Source: Tomitella biformata AHU 1821
Lineage (GTDB): Bacteria > Actinomycetota > Actinomycetes > Mycobacteriales > Mycobacteriaceae
NCBI RefSeq assembly: GCF_000524475.1
Contig: NZ_BAVQ01000029.1
Location: 1 to 49,774 of the forward strand
DNA length: 49,774 nucleotides
Reading direction: 5' to 3'
This document shows, piece after piece, positions 36,889 to 46,528 of this stretch (positions are counted from its first letter, which is position 1; every line of letters starts with the position of its first letter). The notes under the pieces were generated by a model. It was not told the DNA's origin, ran no database searches, and was given only the letters and a program-made list of their open reading frames with translations. A program made the position numbers and the translations under genes.

Positions 36889-37653
36889 GTGCAGATCACG
36901 CAGTCTGCTGTGGTCCGGGGCATCGGCGGCTTCTTCGCGATGTCGCTGGACACGATGCGCTTCACGTTCTCGCGGCCGGTCCAGGTGCGAGAGTTCTTCG
37001 ACCAGTCCTGGTTTATCGCCCGGGTCTCCACCATTCCGACGATGCTGGTCGCCCTCCCGTTCACCGTCCTCGTCACGTTCATCCTGAACATCCTGCTGCG
37101 AGAGATCGGCGCGACCGACCTCAGTGGCGCGGGGGCGGCACTCGGCGCCATCACCCAGATCGGCCCCATGGTCACGGTGCTGATCGTGGCCGGCGCCGGG
37201 GCCACCGCGATCTGCGCGGACCTCGGCGCGCGCACGATTCGCGAGGAGATCGACGCCATGTCCGTCCTGGGCATCGACCCGGTGCGCCGGCTCGTCGTGC
37301 CCCGGGTGTGGGCGTCGATGTTCGTCGCCCTGCTGCTCAACGGCCTCGTCTGCGTCATCGGCATCCTCGGCGGGTTCGTTTTCTCGGTGTTCTTGCAGGG
37401 CGCGAACCCCGGCGCGTTCATCAGCCAGATCACCCTGCTCACCGGCCTCGGCGACCTCGTGATCTCGGAGATCAAGGCGGGCATGTTCGGGCTGTTGGCG
37501 GGATTGGTCGCCTGCTATCGCGGATTGTCGGTGCACGGCGGACCTAAGAGCGTGGGGGAAGCGGTGAACGAGACCGTCGTCTACGCGTTCATGGGGCTGT
37601 TCGTCATCAATGTGATCGTCACGGCGGTCGGTATCAAGGCAACGGCGGGCTGA
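36889..37653 (+). CDS. yrbEA: YrbE/MlaE-type permease, first Mce permease subunit
   Basis: A 254-residue membrane permease of the MlaE family. It has about five helices and the family coupling motif in RTIREEIDAMSVLGIDPVRRLVVPR. With YrbEB it forms the inner-membrane channel of the Mce lipid importer, driven by the MceG ATPase, which is encoded elsewhere. GAGGAGG lies 5 bases before the GTG start. It is the first mce gene but lies only 53 bases after the cyp51-operon gene, with no obvious promoter between them. Confidence 0.93.
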   Translation: MQITQSAVVRGIGGFFAMSLDTMRFTFSRPVQVREFFDQSWFIARVSTIPTMLVALPFTVLVTFILNILLREIGATDLSGAGAALGAITQIGPMVTVLIVAGAGATAICADLGARTIREEIDAMSVLGIDPVRRLVVPRVWASMFVALLLNGLVCVIGILGGFVFSVFLQGANPGAFISQITLLTGLGDLVISEIKAGMFGLLAGLVACYRGLSVHGGPKSVGEAVNETVVYAFMGLFVINVIVTAVGIKATAG

Positions 37654-37656
37654 CCG

Positions 37657-38526
37657 ATGGCGGTGACCACGACGGGAAGACTCGCGACCACGGGAAAGTT
37701 CTTCCGCACACGACGCCTGGCGGCCCGGTCGTCCGCCGCCGCGGACGAGATCGGCGACAAGGCGATCTTCTTCTGGCACGCCATCCGCTTCATGCCGTAC
37801 GCCATCCGGCGCCACAAGAAGGAGACCATCCGGCTCATCGCCGAGATCGCCATGGGGACAGGCGGTCTCGCCGTCATCGGCGGCACGGTCGTGATCGTCT
37901 CCTTTCTCACCCTCTTCGCCGGAGGCACCATCGCCGTGCAGGGCTACAGCTCCCTCGGCAATATCGGGGTCGAGGCGCTGACCGGCTTCCTCTCCGCCTT
38001 CATCAACGTCCGGATCGGCGCGCCGGTGATCGCCGGGATCGGCCTGGCGGCCACCATCGGCGCCGGGTCCACGGCACAGCTGGGCGCGATGCGGGTCAGC
38101 GAGGAGATCGACGCCCTCGAGGCCATGTCCATCGCCTCGATCCCCTATCTCGTCAGCACCCGGCTCGTCGCGGGCCTGGTCACCATCGTCCCCTTGTACT
38201 CCCTGGCCGTGGTCGCGTCATTTGCGGCCAGCCGGTTCGCCACCGTCACCTTGTACGGGCAATCGGCCGGGGTGTACGACCACTACTTCAACACCTTCTT
38301 GTCCCCGTCCGACATCCTGTGGTCGTTCGGGCAGGCCATTGTCATGGCCGCCACGGTGATGCTCATCCACACCTACTACGGATACACCGCGGCGGGCGGT
38401 CCGGCCGGAGTCGGCCGCGCCGTCGGCTATGCGGTGCGCGCGTCCCTGGTGGCGGTCGTGTCGGTGACGCTGGTGATGTCCCTGGCCATCTATGGCTCCT
38501 CCGGCGACTTCCACCTCTCGGGCTAG
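37657..38526 (+). CDS. yrbEB: YrbE/MlaE-type permease, second Mce permease subunit
   Basis: A 289-residue MlaE-family permease, 4 bases after YrbEA. An N-terminal cytoplasmic segment (about 70 residues) is followed by helices and the motif MRVSEEIDALEAMSIASIPYLVSTR. It pairs with YrbEA. The extra N terminus is normal for the second YrbE of actinobacterial mce operons. Confidence 0.93.
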   Translation: MAVTTTGRLATTGKFFRTRRLAARSSAAADEIGDKAIFFWHAIRFMPYAIRRHKKETIRLIAEIAMGTGGLAVIGGTVVIVSFLTLFAGGTIAVQGYSSLGNIGVEALTGFLSAFINVRIGAPVIAGIGLAATIGAGSTAQLGAMRVSEEIDALEAMSIASIPYLVSTRLVAGLVTIVPLYSLAVVASFAASRFATVTLYGQSAGVYDHYFNTFLSPSDILWSFGQAIVMAATVMLIHTYYGYTAAGGPAGVGRAVGYAVRASLVAVVSVTLVMSLAIYGSSGDFHLSG

Positions 38527-38535
38527 GGGCATCCG

Positions 38536-39699
38536 ATGGCGCACAGTAAGAAGCTCGCGGGGCTGGCCCTTGTCTCGGCCCTGCTCGCTGTGGTGGTGCT
38601 CGCCTGGCTGTCCTACGGCGACAAGTTCACCTCGACCGGCCGAGTGACCGTGGTCGCCGAGCGCGCCGGCCTGGTGATGGACGTGGGCGCGAAGGTCAAG
38701 TACCTCGGGGCGGAGGTCGGGCACGTCGCGTCGATCGCCCCGGGCCGCGACGAGGTCCGCATCGAGCTGGACCTCAAGCGCGACCAGATGCGCTCGATCC
38801 CGGAGAACGCCACTGCGCGGATTGCCGCCACCACGGTTTTCGGCGCGAAGTACGTCAGCTTCGAGACTCCTGAGCACCCCTCCGCCCGTCCGCTCGCCCC
38901 CGGCGACATCGTGGCCGCGAAGAGCGTGACGGTCGAGGTCAACACCGTGTTCGAGCACCTGACGACCCTGCTACAGGCGGTCGAGCCGGACAAGGTCAAC
39001 GCCACACTCGGCGCCATCTCGGTGGCGCTGCGCGGCCAGGGCGACGCCCTCGGGGAGGCCCTGGTCGCCGGGGACGAGTTCCTGGCCACGGTCAACGGCA
39101 GCCTCCCCGCCCTGCAGCACGCCCTCGATCAGCTGCCCCCGGTGCTGGACACCTACGCCGACGCCAGTCCCGACCTGATGGCGATCCTCGACCACTCGGC
39201 CACCACGGCCGACACGATCGTCGAACTACACCTCCCCTTCCAGTCCCTGCTCGTGGCGACAACGCAGCTCGCCAGCTCTGGCAGCGCGCTGCTCGATGCG
39301 AACGGGCAGAACCTGACCACCCTGCTGCGCATCCTCTCGCCGACAACCGCTCTGCTGGAACAGTATTCACCGGAATACACCTGCCTGATCGAGGGCTTGA
39401 GTGAGACCCGCAAGCGCGGCGAGCCGGCCTTCGGGCTCAAGAACCCGGGGATGTCCTTGGATGTGGGGCTGGTGCCTGGCATCCCGCTGTACTCCTATCC
39501 GGACAACCTGCCCACGGTCGGCGCGAGCGCCGTCCCGGGCTGCTACGGGCTGCCGCAGCTGACGCCGGGCGACCATGCCCCCTACCTCGTCACCGACACC
39601 GGCGTGAACCCGTATCCACCGGAGAACACGGAGCCTCGCCTCAACCAGCCGAGCCTGCTCACCTACCTGTTCGGCATTCCCACGGCTGGCGGCAACTGA
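38536..39699 (+). CDS. mceA: Mce family protein A
   Basis: A 387-residue Mce protein. An N-terminal anchor (ALVSALLAVVVLAWLSY) is followed by the MlaD/MCE domain (FTSTGRVTVVAERAGLVMDV, GAKVKYLGAEVGHV), a long helical region, and a C-terminal domain ending in a Pro-rich tail. Mce proteins form a periplasmic needle that passes hydrophobic molecules from the outer layer to the permease. All six Mce subunits are present in order A-F. The substrate class (sterol in Mce4, fatty acids in Mce1) cannot be decided from this sequence alone; the neighbouring CYP51 and thiolase genes favour a steroid-like substrate. Confidence 0.92.
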   Translation: MAHSKKLAGLALVSALLAVVVLAWLSYGDKFTSTGRVTVVAERAGLVMDVGAKVKYLGAEVGHVASIAPGRDEVRIELDLKRDQMRSIPENATARIAATTVFGAKYVSFETPEHPSARPLAPGDIVAAKSVTVEVNTVFEHLTTLLQAVEPDKVNATLGAISVALRGQGDALGEALVAGDEFLATVNGSLPALQHALDQLPPVLDTYADASPDLMAILDHSATTADTIVELHLPFQSLLVATTQLASSGSALLDANGQNLTTLLRILSPTTALLEQYSPEYTCLIEGLSETRKRGEPAFGLKNPGMSLDVGLVPGIPLYSYPDNLPTVGASAVPGCYGLPQLTPGDHAPYLVTDTGVNPYPPENTEPRLNQPSLLTYLFGIPTAGGN

Positions 39700-40781
39700 T
39701 GCGCGCCCCGAGCGGCCGCGGCCTGCGCCAGCGCGTGTCCGCAGACTCGCTGAAGATGTGCGTCTACACCGTGGTGATGGTGCTGATCCTGGCGTTCCTC
39801 GTGCTGGTCTTCGGCCAGTTCCGCACCGGTGCGTCCACGCAGTACAACGCGGTGTTCACCAGCTCCTCCGGCATGGCGTCTGGCGCTCCGGTGCGCATCG
39901 CGGGCGTCCAGGTGGGCAAGGTCGGCGGGCTCGATCTCCAGCCGGATAATACGGTCGCAGTGCGGTTCAGCGTCGACAACACCGCCGCGCTGCCGCCGAC
40001 GGCCCGCGCCGCGATCCGCTATGAGAACCTCGTCGGCGACCGCTACCTCGAGATCCTCCCGCCCACACCGGAAGTGGACGGCGCGGCCGGGCAGGATCTG
40101 GCTGGGCAGAATCTCAAGCCCGGCGGCACCATCCCGGTCTCGAACACCGAGCCCGCGCTGGATCTGGACCTGCTGCTCGGCGGCTTCAAACCGCTGTTCC
40201 GGGCCCTCGACCCGGGCCAGGTCAACAAGCTCACCGCCGCTCTCCTCGACACCTTCCAGGGCCAGGGCGACACGCTCGCGTCGCTCCTCGGCCGGACCGG
40301 CCGGTTCACGAGCGCCCTCGCCGACAGCGACGCGATGATCGGTGAGGTCATCGGCAACCTCAACACGGTGCTCAGCACCATCAGCGACCGCGGCGAGCAG
40401 TTCTCCGGCACCGTAGACCAATTGCAGCAGCTGGTCAGCGGGCTCGCCGCCGACCGCGACCCGCTGGGCCAGTCCGTCACCCACATCAACCAGGCGGCGG
40501 GCGCCATCTCCGGCCTGCTCGTGAACCTCCGCCCGCCCCTCCAGGACACCGTCGAGCAGCTACGCCGCACCACCGCGCTGCTCGACGAGGACAAGGACAA
40601 CGTGAACGACCTGCTGACCCGTCTCCCCGACACCTATAAGCGGCTCTCCCGCACCGGCTCCTACGGCTCGTTCTTCCAGTTCTATATGTGCGGGTTGGTG
40701 TTCCGGTTCACCGACCCGCAGGGCGAGATGTTCGAGTACCCGATGGTGCAGCAGACAGAGGGCAGGTGCGCGCCGCGATGA
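39699..40781 (+). CDS. mceB: Mce family protein B
   Basis: A 360-residue Mce protein with a one-base overlap with MceA (TGATG). The anchor is VYTVVMVLILAFLVLVFGQF, the MCE domain has FTSSSGMASGAPVRIAGVQVGKV and VRFSVDNTAALPP, and TEPALDLDLLLGGFKPLFRALDP marks the start of the helical region. It forms one ring subunit of the importer's periplasmic assembly. Confidence 0.92.
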   Translation: MRAPSGRGLRQRVSADSLKMCVYTVVMVLILAFLVLVFGQFRTGASTQYNAVFTSSSGMASGAPVRIAGVQVGKVGGLDLQPDNTVAVRFSVDNTAALPPTARAAIRYENLVGDRYLEILPPTPEVDGAAGQDLAGQNLKPGGTIPVSNTEPALDLDLLLGGFKPLFRALDPGQVNKLTAALLDTFQGQGDTLASLLGRTGRFTSALADSDAMIGEVIGNLNTVLSTISDRGEQFSGTVDQLQQLVSGLAADRDPLGQSVTHINQAAGAISGLLVNLRPPLQDTVEQLRRTTALLDEDKDNVNDLLTRLPDTYKRLSRTGSYGSFFQFYMCGLVFRFTDPQGEMFEYPMVQQTEGRCAPR

Positions 40782-41827
40782 GAACCTTCCGCGAGATGAA
40801 TCCCGCCCCCATCGCATTCATCGGGTTGGCGCTGACGGCCCTCCTCGTGGTCTTCGCGCTGCAGTACGACAAGCTGCCGTTCTTCAACCACACCACGACG
40901 TACCAGGCCGAGTTCTCCGAGGCGGGCGGCCTGGAGGTCGGCAACCAGGTGGATATCTCCGGGATGGCGGTCGGCACGGTCCAGAAGATCGCCCTCGAGG
41001 GCGACCATGTGCTGGTGGCGTTCGGCGTCCGCGAGAATATCGTCTTGGGCGAGGCCACCCACGCTGCCATCACCACCCAGACCGCCCTCGGCAAACGAGG
41101 GCTGACGGTGGTCCCGGACGGCGCGGGGTCGCTGGCCGCGGATGACATCATCCCGGTCTCGCGCACCCGGTCCCCCTACTCGCTCACCGACGCGCTGAGC
41201 GGGCTGGCGAACACCGTCGACGAGACCGACGTCGGCCAACTCGACCAGACTCTGCGGACCCTCAGCGACACGTTCGACTCCGCAGAGCCGAGCCTGCACT
41301 CGGCGCTGGACGGGGTCTCCCGGCTCTCCGCCACGATCAGCTCCCGGGACGACGGACTGCGCGCGCTGCTGGCCAAGGCCGAGGATGTCACGGGCATCCT
41401 CGCGCACCGCAGCGATCAGATGGACGCCCTCCTCGTCGACGCGGACGCGCTGCTGGCGGAGCTCCTGTCCCGGCGCGCCGACCTCGACGCGCTGATCGGC
41501 AACATCGACGCGCTCGCCACACAGCTCTCCGGCCTGGTGGCGGACAACCGGGAGGCCCTGACGCCGGCGCTGCGGCAGCTGGACTCGGTGCTGGACATGC
41601 TCGTCGCGCGCGAGGGCGATCTATCCGAGGCGGTCGACAGCCTCGGCCCGTACTCGCGGGCCCTCGGGGAGAGCGTGTCGATGGGGCCCTTCTTCCTCGC
41701 CTACGTCCAGAACGTCCTCCCGGAGGCCAACCTCGCCCCGCTGATCGACGTCCTCGTGCCGCCCGGCTCGGCATCTCCCAGCCCGCCCGAACTCGGTGCG
41801 GTCACCGGGGCAGGAGGCCCACCGTGA
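40778..41827 (+). CDS. mceC: Mce family protein C
   Basis: A 349-residue Mce protein. I chose the ATG at 40778 because it overlaps the MceB stop by 4 bases (ATGA). The anchor is APIAFIGLALTALLVVFAL, and the MCE domain has YQAEFSEAGGLEVGNQVDI and GMAVGTVQKIALEG. A long helical, coiled-coil-like region follows (SDQMDALLVDADALLAELL). The tail is Pro-rich (GSASPSPPELG). It is part of the A-F hexamer set. Confidence 0.92.
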   Translation: MRTFREMNPAPIAFIGLALTALLVVFALQYDKLPFFNHTTTYQAEFSEAGGLEVGNQVDISGMAVGTVQKIALEGDHVLVAFGVRENIVLGEATHAAITTQTALGKRGLTVVPDGAGSLAADDIIPVSRTRSPYSLTDALSGLANTVDETDVGQLDQTLRTLSDTFDSAEPSLHSALDGVSRLSATISSRDDGLRALLAKAEDVTGILAHRSDQMDALLVDADALLAELLSRRADLDALIGNIDALATQLSGLVADNREALTPALRQLDSVLDMLVAREGDLSEAVDSLGPYSRALGESVSMGPFFLAYVQNVLPEANLAPLIDVLVPPGSASPSPPELGAVTGAGGPP

Positions 41828-43086
41828 ACCCCCTCATCCGCCAGCATTGGCGGGGCCTCGGCGTCCTCGCCCTCGCCTGCCTGCTGTTGGTCGCGGCGCT
41901 CGCCTACGTCACCTCCGGCAGCGGGCGCAGGGCCGTGACCGCCGAGTTCGTCTCCGCCACTGGCGTGTTCCCGGGCGATGACGTGCGCGTGTTGGGCGTG
42001 CGAGCGGGGACCATCGAATCGATCACCCCGGGCCCGGAGAGCGTGCGGGTGCTCATGCACGTCGACGACCACGTCCGGCTCCCGGCCGACGCGCAAGCGC
42101 TGATCATCGCGCAGAGCCTCGTCTCCGCCCGGTTCATCCAACTCACCCCCGTGTACACCGGCGGCCCCGAGCTGGCGGACGACGCGACGATCCCGCTGGC
42201 GCGGACCGGTGTGCCGGTGGAATGGGATGAGGTCAAGGGCGCACTCGCCGAGTTGTCGGACACTTTGGGCCCGGGCGGGCCGAACGCGCAGGGCCCCGAC
42301 GACCCCGGCTCGCTCGCCTCGATCGTCACCGACGCCTCCGACATGGTGGCCGGCAACGGCGAGGCGTTCCGCACCGCCATCACCGAGCTGTCCCAGGCCA
42401 TGTCCACCCTGGCCGACGGGCGGGGCGACATGTTCGCCATCGTCCGCAACCTGCAGGTGTTCGTCTCGGCGCTCAAGTCCAGCGACCAGCAGATCGCGCA
42501 GTTCAGCGAGAACCTCGCGGGTGTGTCGGGGGTGCTGAACTCGAACCGGGACCTGCTGGGCTCGGCGATGACGGGCCTCGACACCGCGCTCGTCGACATC
42601 CAACAGTTCATCGACGAGAACGGCGAGCTGCTGACCACGGAACTGGACAAGATCGGCGGCGTCACCCAGCTGCTCACCGACAACCGGGCATCGCTGGAGG
42701 AGATCTTGCACCAGGCCCCGACGCAGATGGCGAACTTCTACAACATCTACAAGCCCGCCCAGGGCTCGATGACGGGGGTCCTGTCCCTGCCGAACATGGC
42801 GAACCCGATCCAGTTCATCTGCGGCGCGATCGCCGGGGCCGAGAAGGCGAACTCGGCCGAGGCCTCGCGCCTGTGCGCGCAGCACATGGGGCCGGTCCTC
42901 CAGACATTGCGGATGAACTATCCCGACCTGCTGATCAACCCCGTCACGGGCGTTTTCGCCGATCCCGGCCAGGTCATCTACAGCCAGCCCGGCCTCGAGG
43001 ACACCGTGCCGAACCTGGAGCCGACCAGCCGGACGTACTCACCACCGCCGCTGTTGGAGATGATGATGGGGGGCGCGCCGAGATGA
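41824..43086 (+). CDS. mceD: Mce family protein D
   Basis: A 420-residue Mce protein starting at GTG, overlapping MceC by 4 bases. The anchor is LGVLALACLLLVAALAYV, and the MCE domain has VTAEFVSATGVFPGDDVRVL and GVRAGTIESITPG. A long helical region and a C-terminal domain rich in Pro and Met follow. It is one of the six subunits. Confidence 0.92.
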   Translation: MNPLIRQHWRGLGVLALACLLLVAALAYVTSGSGRRAVTAEFVSATGVFPGDDVRVLGVRAGTIESITPGPESVRVLMHVDDHVRLPADAQALIIAQSLVSARFIQLTPVYTGGPELADDATIPLARTGVPVEWDEVKGALAELSDTLGPGGPNAQGPDDPGSLASIVTDASDMVAGNGEAFRTAITELSQAMSTLADGRGDMFAIVRNLQVFVSALKSSDQQIAQFSENLAGVSGVLNSNRDLLGSAMTGLDTALVDIQQFIDENGELLTTELDKIGGVTQLLTDNRASLEEILHQAPTQMANFYNIYKPAQGSMTGVLSLPNMANPIQFICGAIAGAEKANSAEASRLCAQHMGPVLQTLRMNYPDLLINPVTGVFADPGQVIYSQPGLEDTVPNLEPTSRTYSPPPLLEMMMGGAPR

Positions 43087-44237
43087 CCAGCCGCACTCGG
43101 GCTTCCAGAAACCCGCACCTGCGCCGGGCGGTCGTGCTCGCGGTGCCAGCCGTCGCCGCGCTCGCGCTCGGCGGCTGTCAGTGGGACGGTATCGAGTCGT
43201 TGCCGATCCCCGGCGGGGCGGGGCACGGCCCCGGGGCGTTCAGCGTGGTGATCGAGATGCCGAATGTCACCACCATCACCCGGAACTCGCCGGTCCTCAC
43301 CCACGACGCCGAGGTCGGCTCCATCACCGGGATCGAGCTCAAGGACTGGCACGCCGAGGTGACTGTCACGCTTGCGCAGGGCACCGAGCTCCCCCGCAAC
43401 GCGGTCGCCACGATCGCGCAGACCAGCTTGCTGGGCTCAAACCACATCCAGCTCGCCGCGCCGACCGGCGTCCCGCCGGTGGGCCGCCTCGCGGCCGGCG
43501 ACGTGATCGCCCTGGAGAGCTCCGGGCTCTACCCCACCACCGAGCAGACCCTCTCCGCGCTGTCCGTGGTCCTCAACGGCGGCGGGCTCGGGCAGGTCAA
43601 CGAGATCACCACCGAGCTGAACGCGGCCCTCGACGGGCGCACCGGCTCCGTGCGCGGCCTCCTCGGCGAGCTCGACACCCTGATGGGCGGCCTCGACGGC
43701 CAACGCGCCGAGATCGTCTCGGCCCTCGACGGGCTGGACCGGCTCTCGGCGCAGGTCGCCGCGCAGAACGTGACTCTGGACCGGGCTCTCGTCAGCGCAG
43801 ACGGGGCGGTCACCGTCCTCAACGCGGAACGCACCAAGCTGACCGACGCGCTGACCTCGCTCGGCCGGTTCGGCGAGGACGCGCGGACCGTCGTGGCGGC
43901 CAGCGGCCAGGACCTCACCGACAACATCGCGAACCTCGCGCCCGTCCTCCAAGCGCTGGCCGACTCCGGCGCGGCCCTCACCGACTCGCTATCCGTGCTG
44001 CTGACGTTCCCGTTCCCGATGAACAGCCTCGACAACACCATCCAGGGCGATTACTCCAACCTGTTCATGACGCTCGACCTCACCGTCCCGCGCATGGAAC
44101 GCGACATGCTGCGCGGCACCCCCCTCGGCCGCCAGGTCGCCTCCGGCGAGGGCGCACTCGGCCACGCCGCCGGGCTCGGCGCGATGGCCGAGGACCCGCT
44201 GCTCGCCCCCCTCCACACGGACGGAGCTCCCCGATGA
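43083..44237 (+). CDS. mceE: Mce family lipoprotein E (LprN-type)
   Basis: A 384-residue lipoprotein. Its lipobox is LALGGC near residue 31 after a hydrophobic signal (AVVLAVPAVAALAL). The MCE domain has FSVVIEMPNVTTITRNSPV and EVGSITGIELKDW. The fifth Mce gene of these operons usually encodes the lipoprotein, as here. I chose the ATG at 43083 (ATGA overlap with MceD); a longer upstream frame reads into MceD and is not coding. Confidence 0.92.
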   Translation: MTSRTRASRNPHLRRAVVLAVPAVAALALGGCQWDGIESLPIPGGAGHGPGAFSVVIEMPNVTTITRNSPVLTHDAEVGSITGIELKDWHAEVTVTLAQGTELPRNAVATIAQTSLLGSNHIQLAAPTGVPPVGRLAAGDVIALESSGLYPTTEQTLSALSVVLNGGGLGQVNEITTELNAALDGRTGSVRGLLGELDTLMGGLDGQRAEIVSALDGLDRLSAQVAAQNVTLDRALVSADGAVTVLNAERTKLTDALTSLGRFGEDARTVVAASGQDLTDNIANLAPVLQALADSGAALTDSLSVLLTFPFPMNSLDNTIQGDYSNLFMTLDLTVPRMERDMLRGTPLGRQVASGEGALGHAAGLGAMAEDPLLAPLHTDGAPR

Positions 44238-45538
44238 TGCTCAGTCGATTTGTCCGCTTCCAGCTGGTCATTTTCGTGGTGCTCACCCTGCTCGGGCTCT
44301 CCCTGATCACCGTGAAGTATCTGCGGGTGCCGGAGCAATTGGGGATCGGCCGCATCACCGTGGTGGCCGAGCTGCCCGAGATGGGCGGCCTCTACGACAA
44401 CGCCAACGTCACCTATCGGGGCGCCACCATCGGTCGGGTGTCATCGGTGGGCCTGGCCGGCACGGGCGTGCAGGCGACGCTGACTCTGCCCAACAACATC
44501 GACATCCCGGCCGACGGGCTCGAGGTCAACGTGCACAGCATGTCCGCGATCGGCGAGCAGTACATTGACCTGGTGCCCACGACCACCTCCGGTCCATACC
44601 TGCACGACGGGCAGGTCCTCGATGCCACCCACGCGAGCCTGCCCCAGGCCGTCGGCCCGCTGCTCGACCAGGCGGACGCACTGCTCGCCGGTGTGCCGGC
44701 GGGAAAGCTGCACACCCTGATCGACGAGGCCTTCACCGCGTTCGACGGCTCCGCCGCGGACCTCGCCGGGCTGGTCGCCTCCACCCGAGATTTCCTGGCT
44801 GAGGCCGGGGACAACGCGGCGGCCACCGCCACCCTCATCGAGGATCTGGGGCCGCTGCTGGACAGCCAGGTCGTCAGCAGCGACGCCATCCGCAGCTGGA
44901 ACCACGACCTCGCCGAGTTCACCGGCCCGCTCGAGCAGGCCGACCCCCAGCTGCGGTCCATCATCGAGCGCGGCGGGCCCGTGGCCACCCAGGCGAGGAC
45001 CCTGCTCGACGACGCCGCGCCGGCGCTGCCCCCTCTGCTCGCCAACCTGACCAGCGGGGCCGAGGTCGCCGCCACCTATCAGCCCGGGGTCGAGCAACTC
45101 CTGACGTTGTTGCCGCCGCTGGTGGCCGCGATCCAGACGGTGGTCAACGGGAACCTCGACGAGCAGATGGCCGTGGTCGACTTCCACATGCAGTTCGGCG
45201 ACCCGCCGCCCTGCACCGTCGGATACCTGCCCGCGGACCAGTGGCGGTATCCCACGCTGGTGGACACCCCGCCGACGCCGAACGACCTGTACTGCAAGAT
45301 TCCCCAGGACTCGCCCATCGGCGTGCGCGGCGCGCGGAACCTGCCGTGCATGGAGTACCCGGGCAGGCGGGCCCCGACGCCCGCCATCTGCGCCGACCCG
45401 CAGGGCTATGTGCCGATGGGCGACATGTCGCCCTGGGCCGCCAGCGGTCCCCCCAATCTCGAGGCGACGGCCCACGCCGCGGAGTCAGGGTCGGGGGTGA
45501 TCACGTGGCAGCAGATGTTGATGGGCCTGACTCCGTAG
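44234..45538 (+). CDS. mceF: Mce family protein F
   Basis: A 434-residue Mce protein. Two adjacent ATG codons follow the MceE junction; the first overlaps the stop. The anchor is FQLVIFVVLTLLGLSLITV, and the MCE domain has ITVVAELPEMGGLYDNANV and YRGATIGRVSSVGLAG. The C-terminal domain has several Cys residues (PPPCTVGYLP, LYCKIPQ, NLPCMEYPGR, AICADPQGY), which are probably disulphide bonded. It ends the A-F set. Confidence 0.92.
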   Translation: MMLSRFVRFQLVIFVVLTLLGLSLITVKYLRVPEQLGIGRITVVAELPEMGGLYDNANVTYRGATIGRVSSVGLAGTGVQATLTLPNNIDIPADGLEVNVHSMSAIGEQYIDLVPTTTSGPYLHDGQVLDATHASLPQAVGPLLDQADALLAGVPAGKLHTLIDEAFTAFDGSAADLAGLVASTRDFLAEAGDNAAATATLIEDLGPLLDSQVVSSDAIRSWNHDLAEFTGPLEQADPQLRSIIERGGPVATQARTLLDDAAPALPPLLANLTSGAEVAATYQPGVEQLLTLLPPLVAAIQTVVNGNLDEQMAVVDFHMQFGDPPPCTVGYLPADQWRYPTLVDTPPTPNDLYCKIPQDSPIGVRGARNLPCMEYPGRRAPTPAICADPQGYVPMGDMSPWAASGPPNLEATAHAAESGSGVITWQQMLMGLTP

Positions 45539-46017
45539 TGGCATCAGTGGTTTCCAGCCTCCTCATCGCACTCGTCGTGGCGGGCCTCGTCGCAGCGCTC
45601 GCCACGCTGCTCGTCGCGGGGCGCGGGGACTCCGCCGAGGATGCCCGCCGCGCCGCCTTCATCGACACCGCCCGGCAGTCGGTGCAGGACCTGACCACGC
45701 TGCGATCAGACTCCGCGCGCGCGGACATCGACCGCCTGCTGGCCGCCAGCACCGGCGAGTTCCGGGCCACGTTCGGCGGCCGCGCGGACTCACTCGCGAA
45801 GGCGGTGGAGTCCGGCCAGGTCGACGCGGAGGGCAAGGTCGAGGCAGTGGGGATCGAGCAGGTCGGCGAGGATCAGGCGGTGTTGCTCGTCGCCGCGAAC
45901 CAGACCATCACCAACTCTGACAACGCCGAATCGGAGGTCCGCACCTACCGGTTCCGGGTCACGGTCGTCGAGGAGGACGGCCGCACCGCGGTCTCCGGGA
46001 TGGAGTTCGTGAATTGA
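45538..46017 (+). CDS. Mce-associated membrane protein (Mam), first
   Basis: About 159 residues, starting at GTG overlapping the MceF stop by one base; an in-frame GTG at 45505 is an alternative. A single N-terminal helix (VVSSLLIALVVAGLVAALATLLV) is followed by an extracytoplasmic domain (FIDTARQSVQDLTTLRSDSA) with a strand block ending TYRFRVTVVEEDGRTAVSGM. Mam proteins stabilise Mce complexes. The upstream longer frame is not coding. Confidence 0.82.
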   Translation: MASVVSSLLIALVVAGLVAALATLLVAGRGDSAEDARRAAFIDTARQSVQDLTTLRSDSARADIDRLLAASTGEFRATFGGRADSLAKAVESGQVDAEGKVEAVGIEQVGEDQAVLLVAANQTITNSDNAESEVRTYRFRVTVVEEDGRTAVSGMEFVN

Positions 46018-46499
46018 GCCGCAGCCGCATTCTCCGCAGCGCCCTGGCCCTGGTCCTCATCGCCCTCCTCGCCGCCACCGCGGTCCTCTACCTCCAGCAC
46101 TCCCGGCATGGGCGCGACGCGACGGGGACCGCACTCGCCGTCGACGCCGCGGCGGCGCAGTCCGTCGCCCTGCTCTCCTACAATCCCGAGGAGGTTGAGG
46201 TCCAACTGCGCTCGGCGGCCGACGGGCTGGCGCCGTCCCCCTTCCGGGACGCCTACGGCCAGACCTCCTCGGAGAAGGTGGTCCCAGCCGCCCGGGAGCA
46301 GGGCATCAGCACCGAGGCCACCGTGGTCGGCAGGTCGCTGGTCTCGGGGGACACCAACACCGCCACGGTGCTGCTATTCATCAACCAGAGCACCACCACC
46401 GCGGCGAACCCCGAGCCGAGCCACAGCGGCAGCCGGGTCCTCGTCACCATGTCTCGCGTCGACGGCACGTGGCGCATCGCCGACTTCCAACCGATCTAG
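46014..46499 (+). CDS. Mce-associated membrane protein (Mam), second
   Basis: A 161-residue protein. A helix near the N terminus (ALALVLIALLAATAVLYL) anchors an extracytoplasmic domain with the Mam pattern: AAAQSVALLSYNPEEVEVQL, VVGRSLVSGDTNTATVLLFI and RVDGTWRIADFQPI. The start is TTG overlapping the preceding stop by 4 bases. The pattern matches the second Mam of mce operons. It is the last gene of the tightly overlapped run. Confidence 0.85.
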   Translation: MSRSRILRSALALVLIALLAATAVLYLQHSRHGRDATGTALAVDAAAAQSVALLSYNPEEVEVQLRSAADGLAPSPFRDAYGQTSSEKVVPAAREQGISTEATVVGRSLVSGDTNTATVLLFINQSTTTAANPEPSHSGSRVLVTMSRVDGTWRIADFQPI

Positions 46500-46528
46500 A
46501 TCCCCCTTCCCCGCGATAGAGGAGCCTT

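Noticed and set aside
36889-46499. Naming the operon mce4 outright.
   Set aside because: The A-F subunits share general Mce features, and reading alone cannot separate the Mce subfamilies. Context supports a steroid-type operon, but a phylogeny is needed, so no subfamily number was given.
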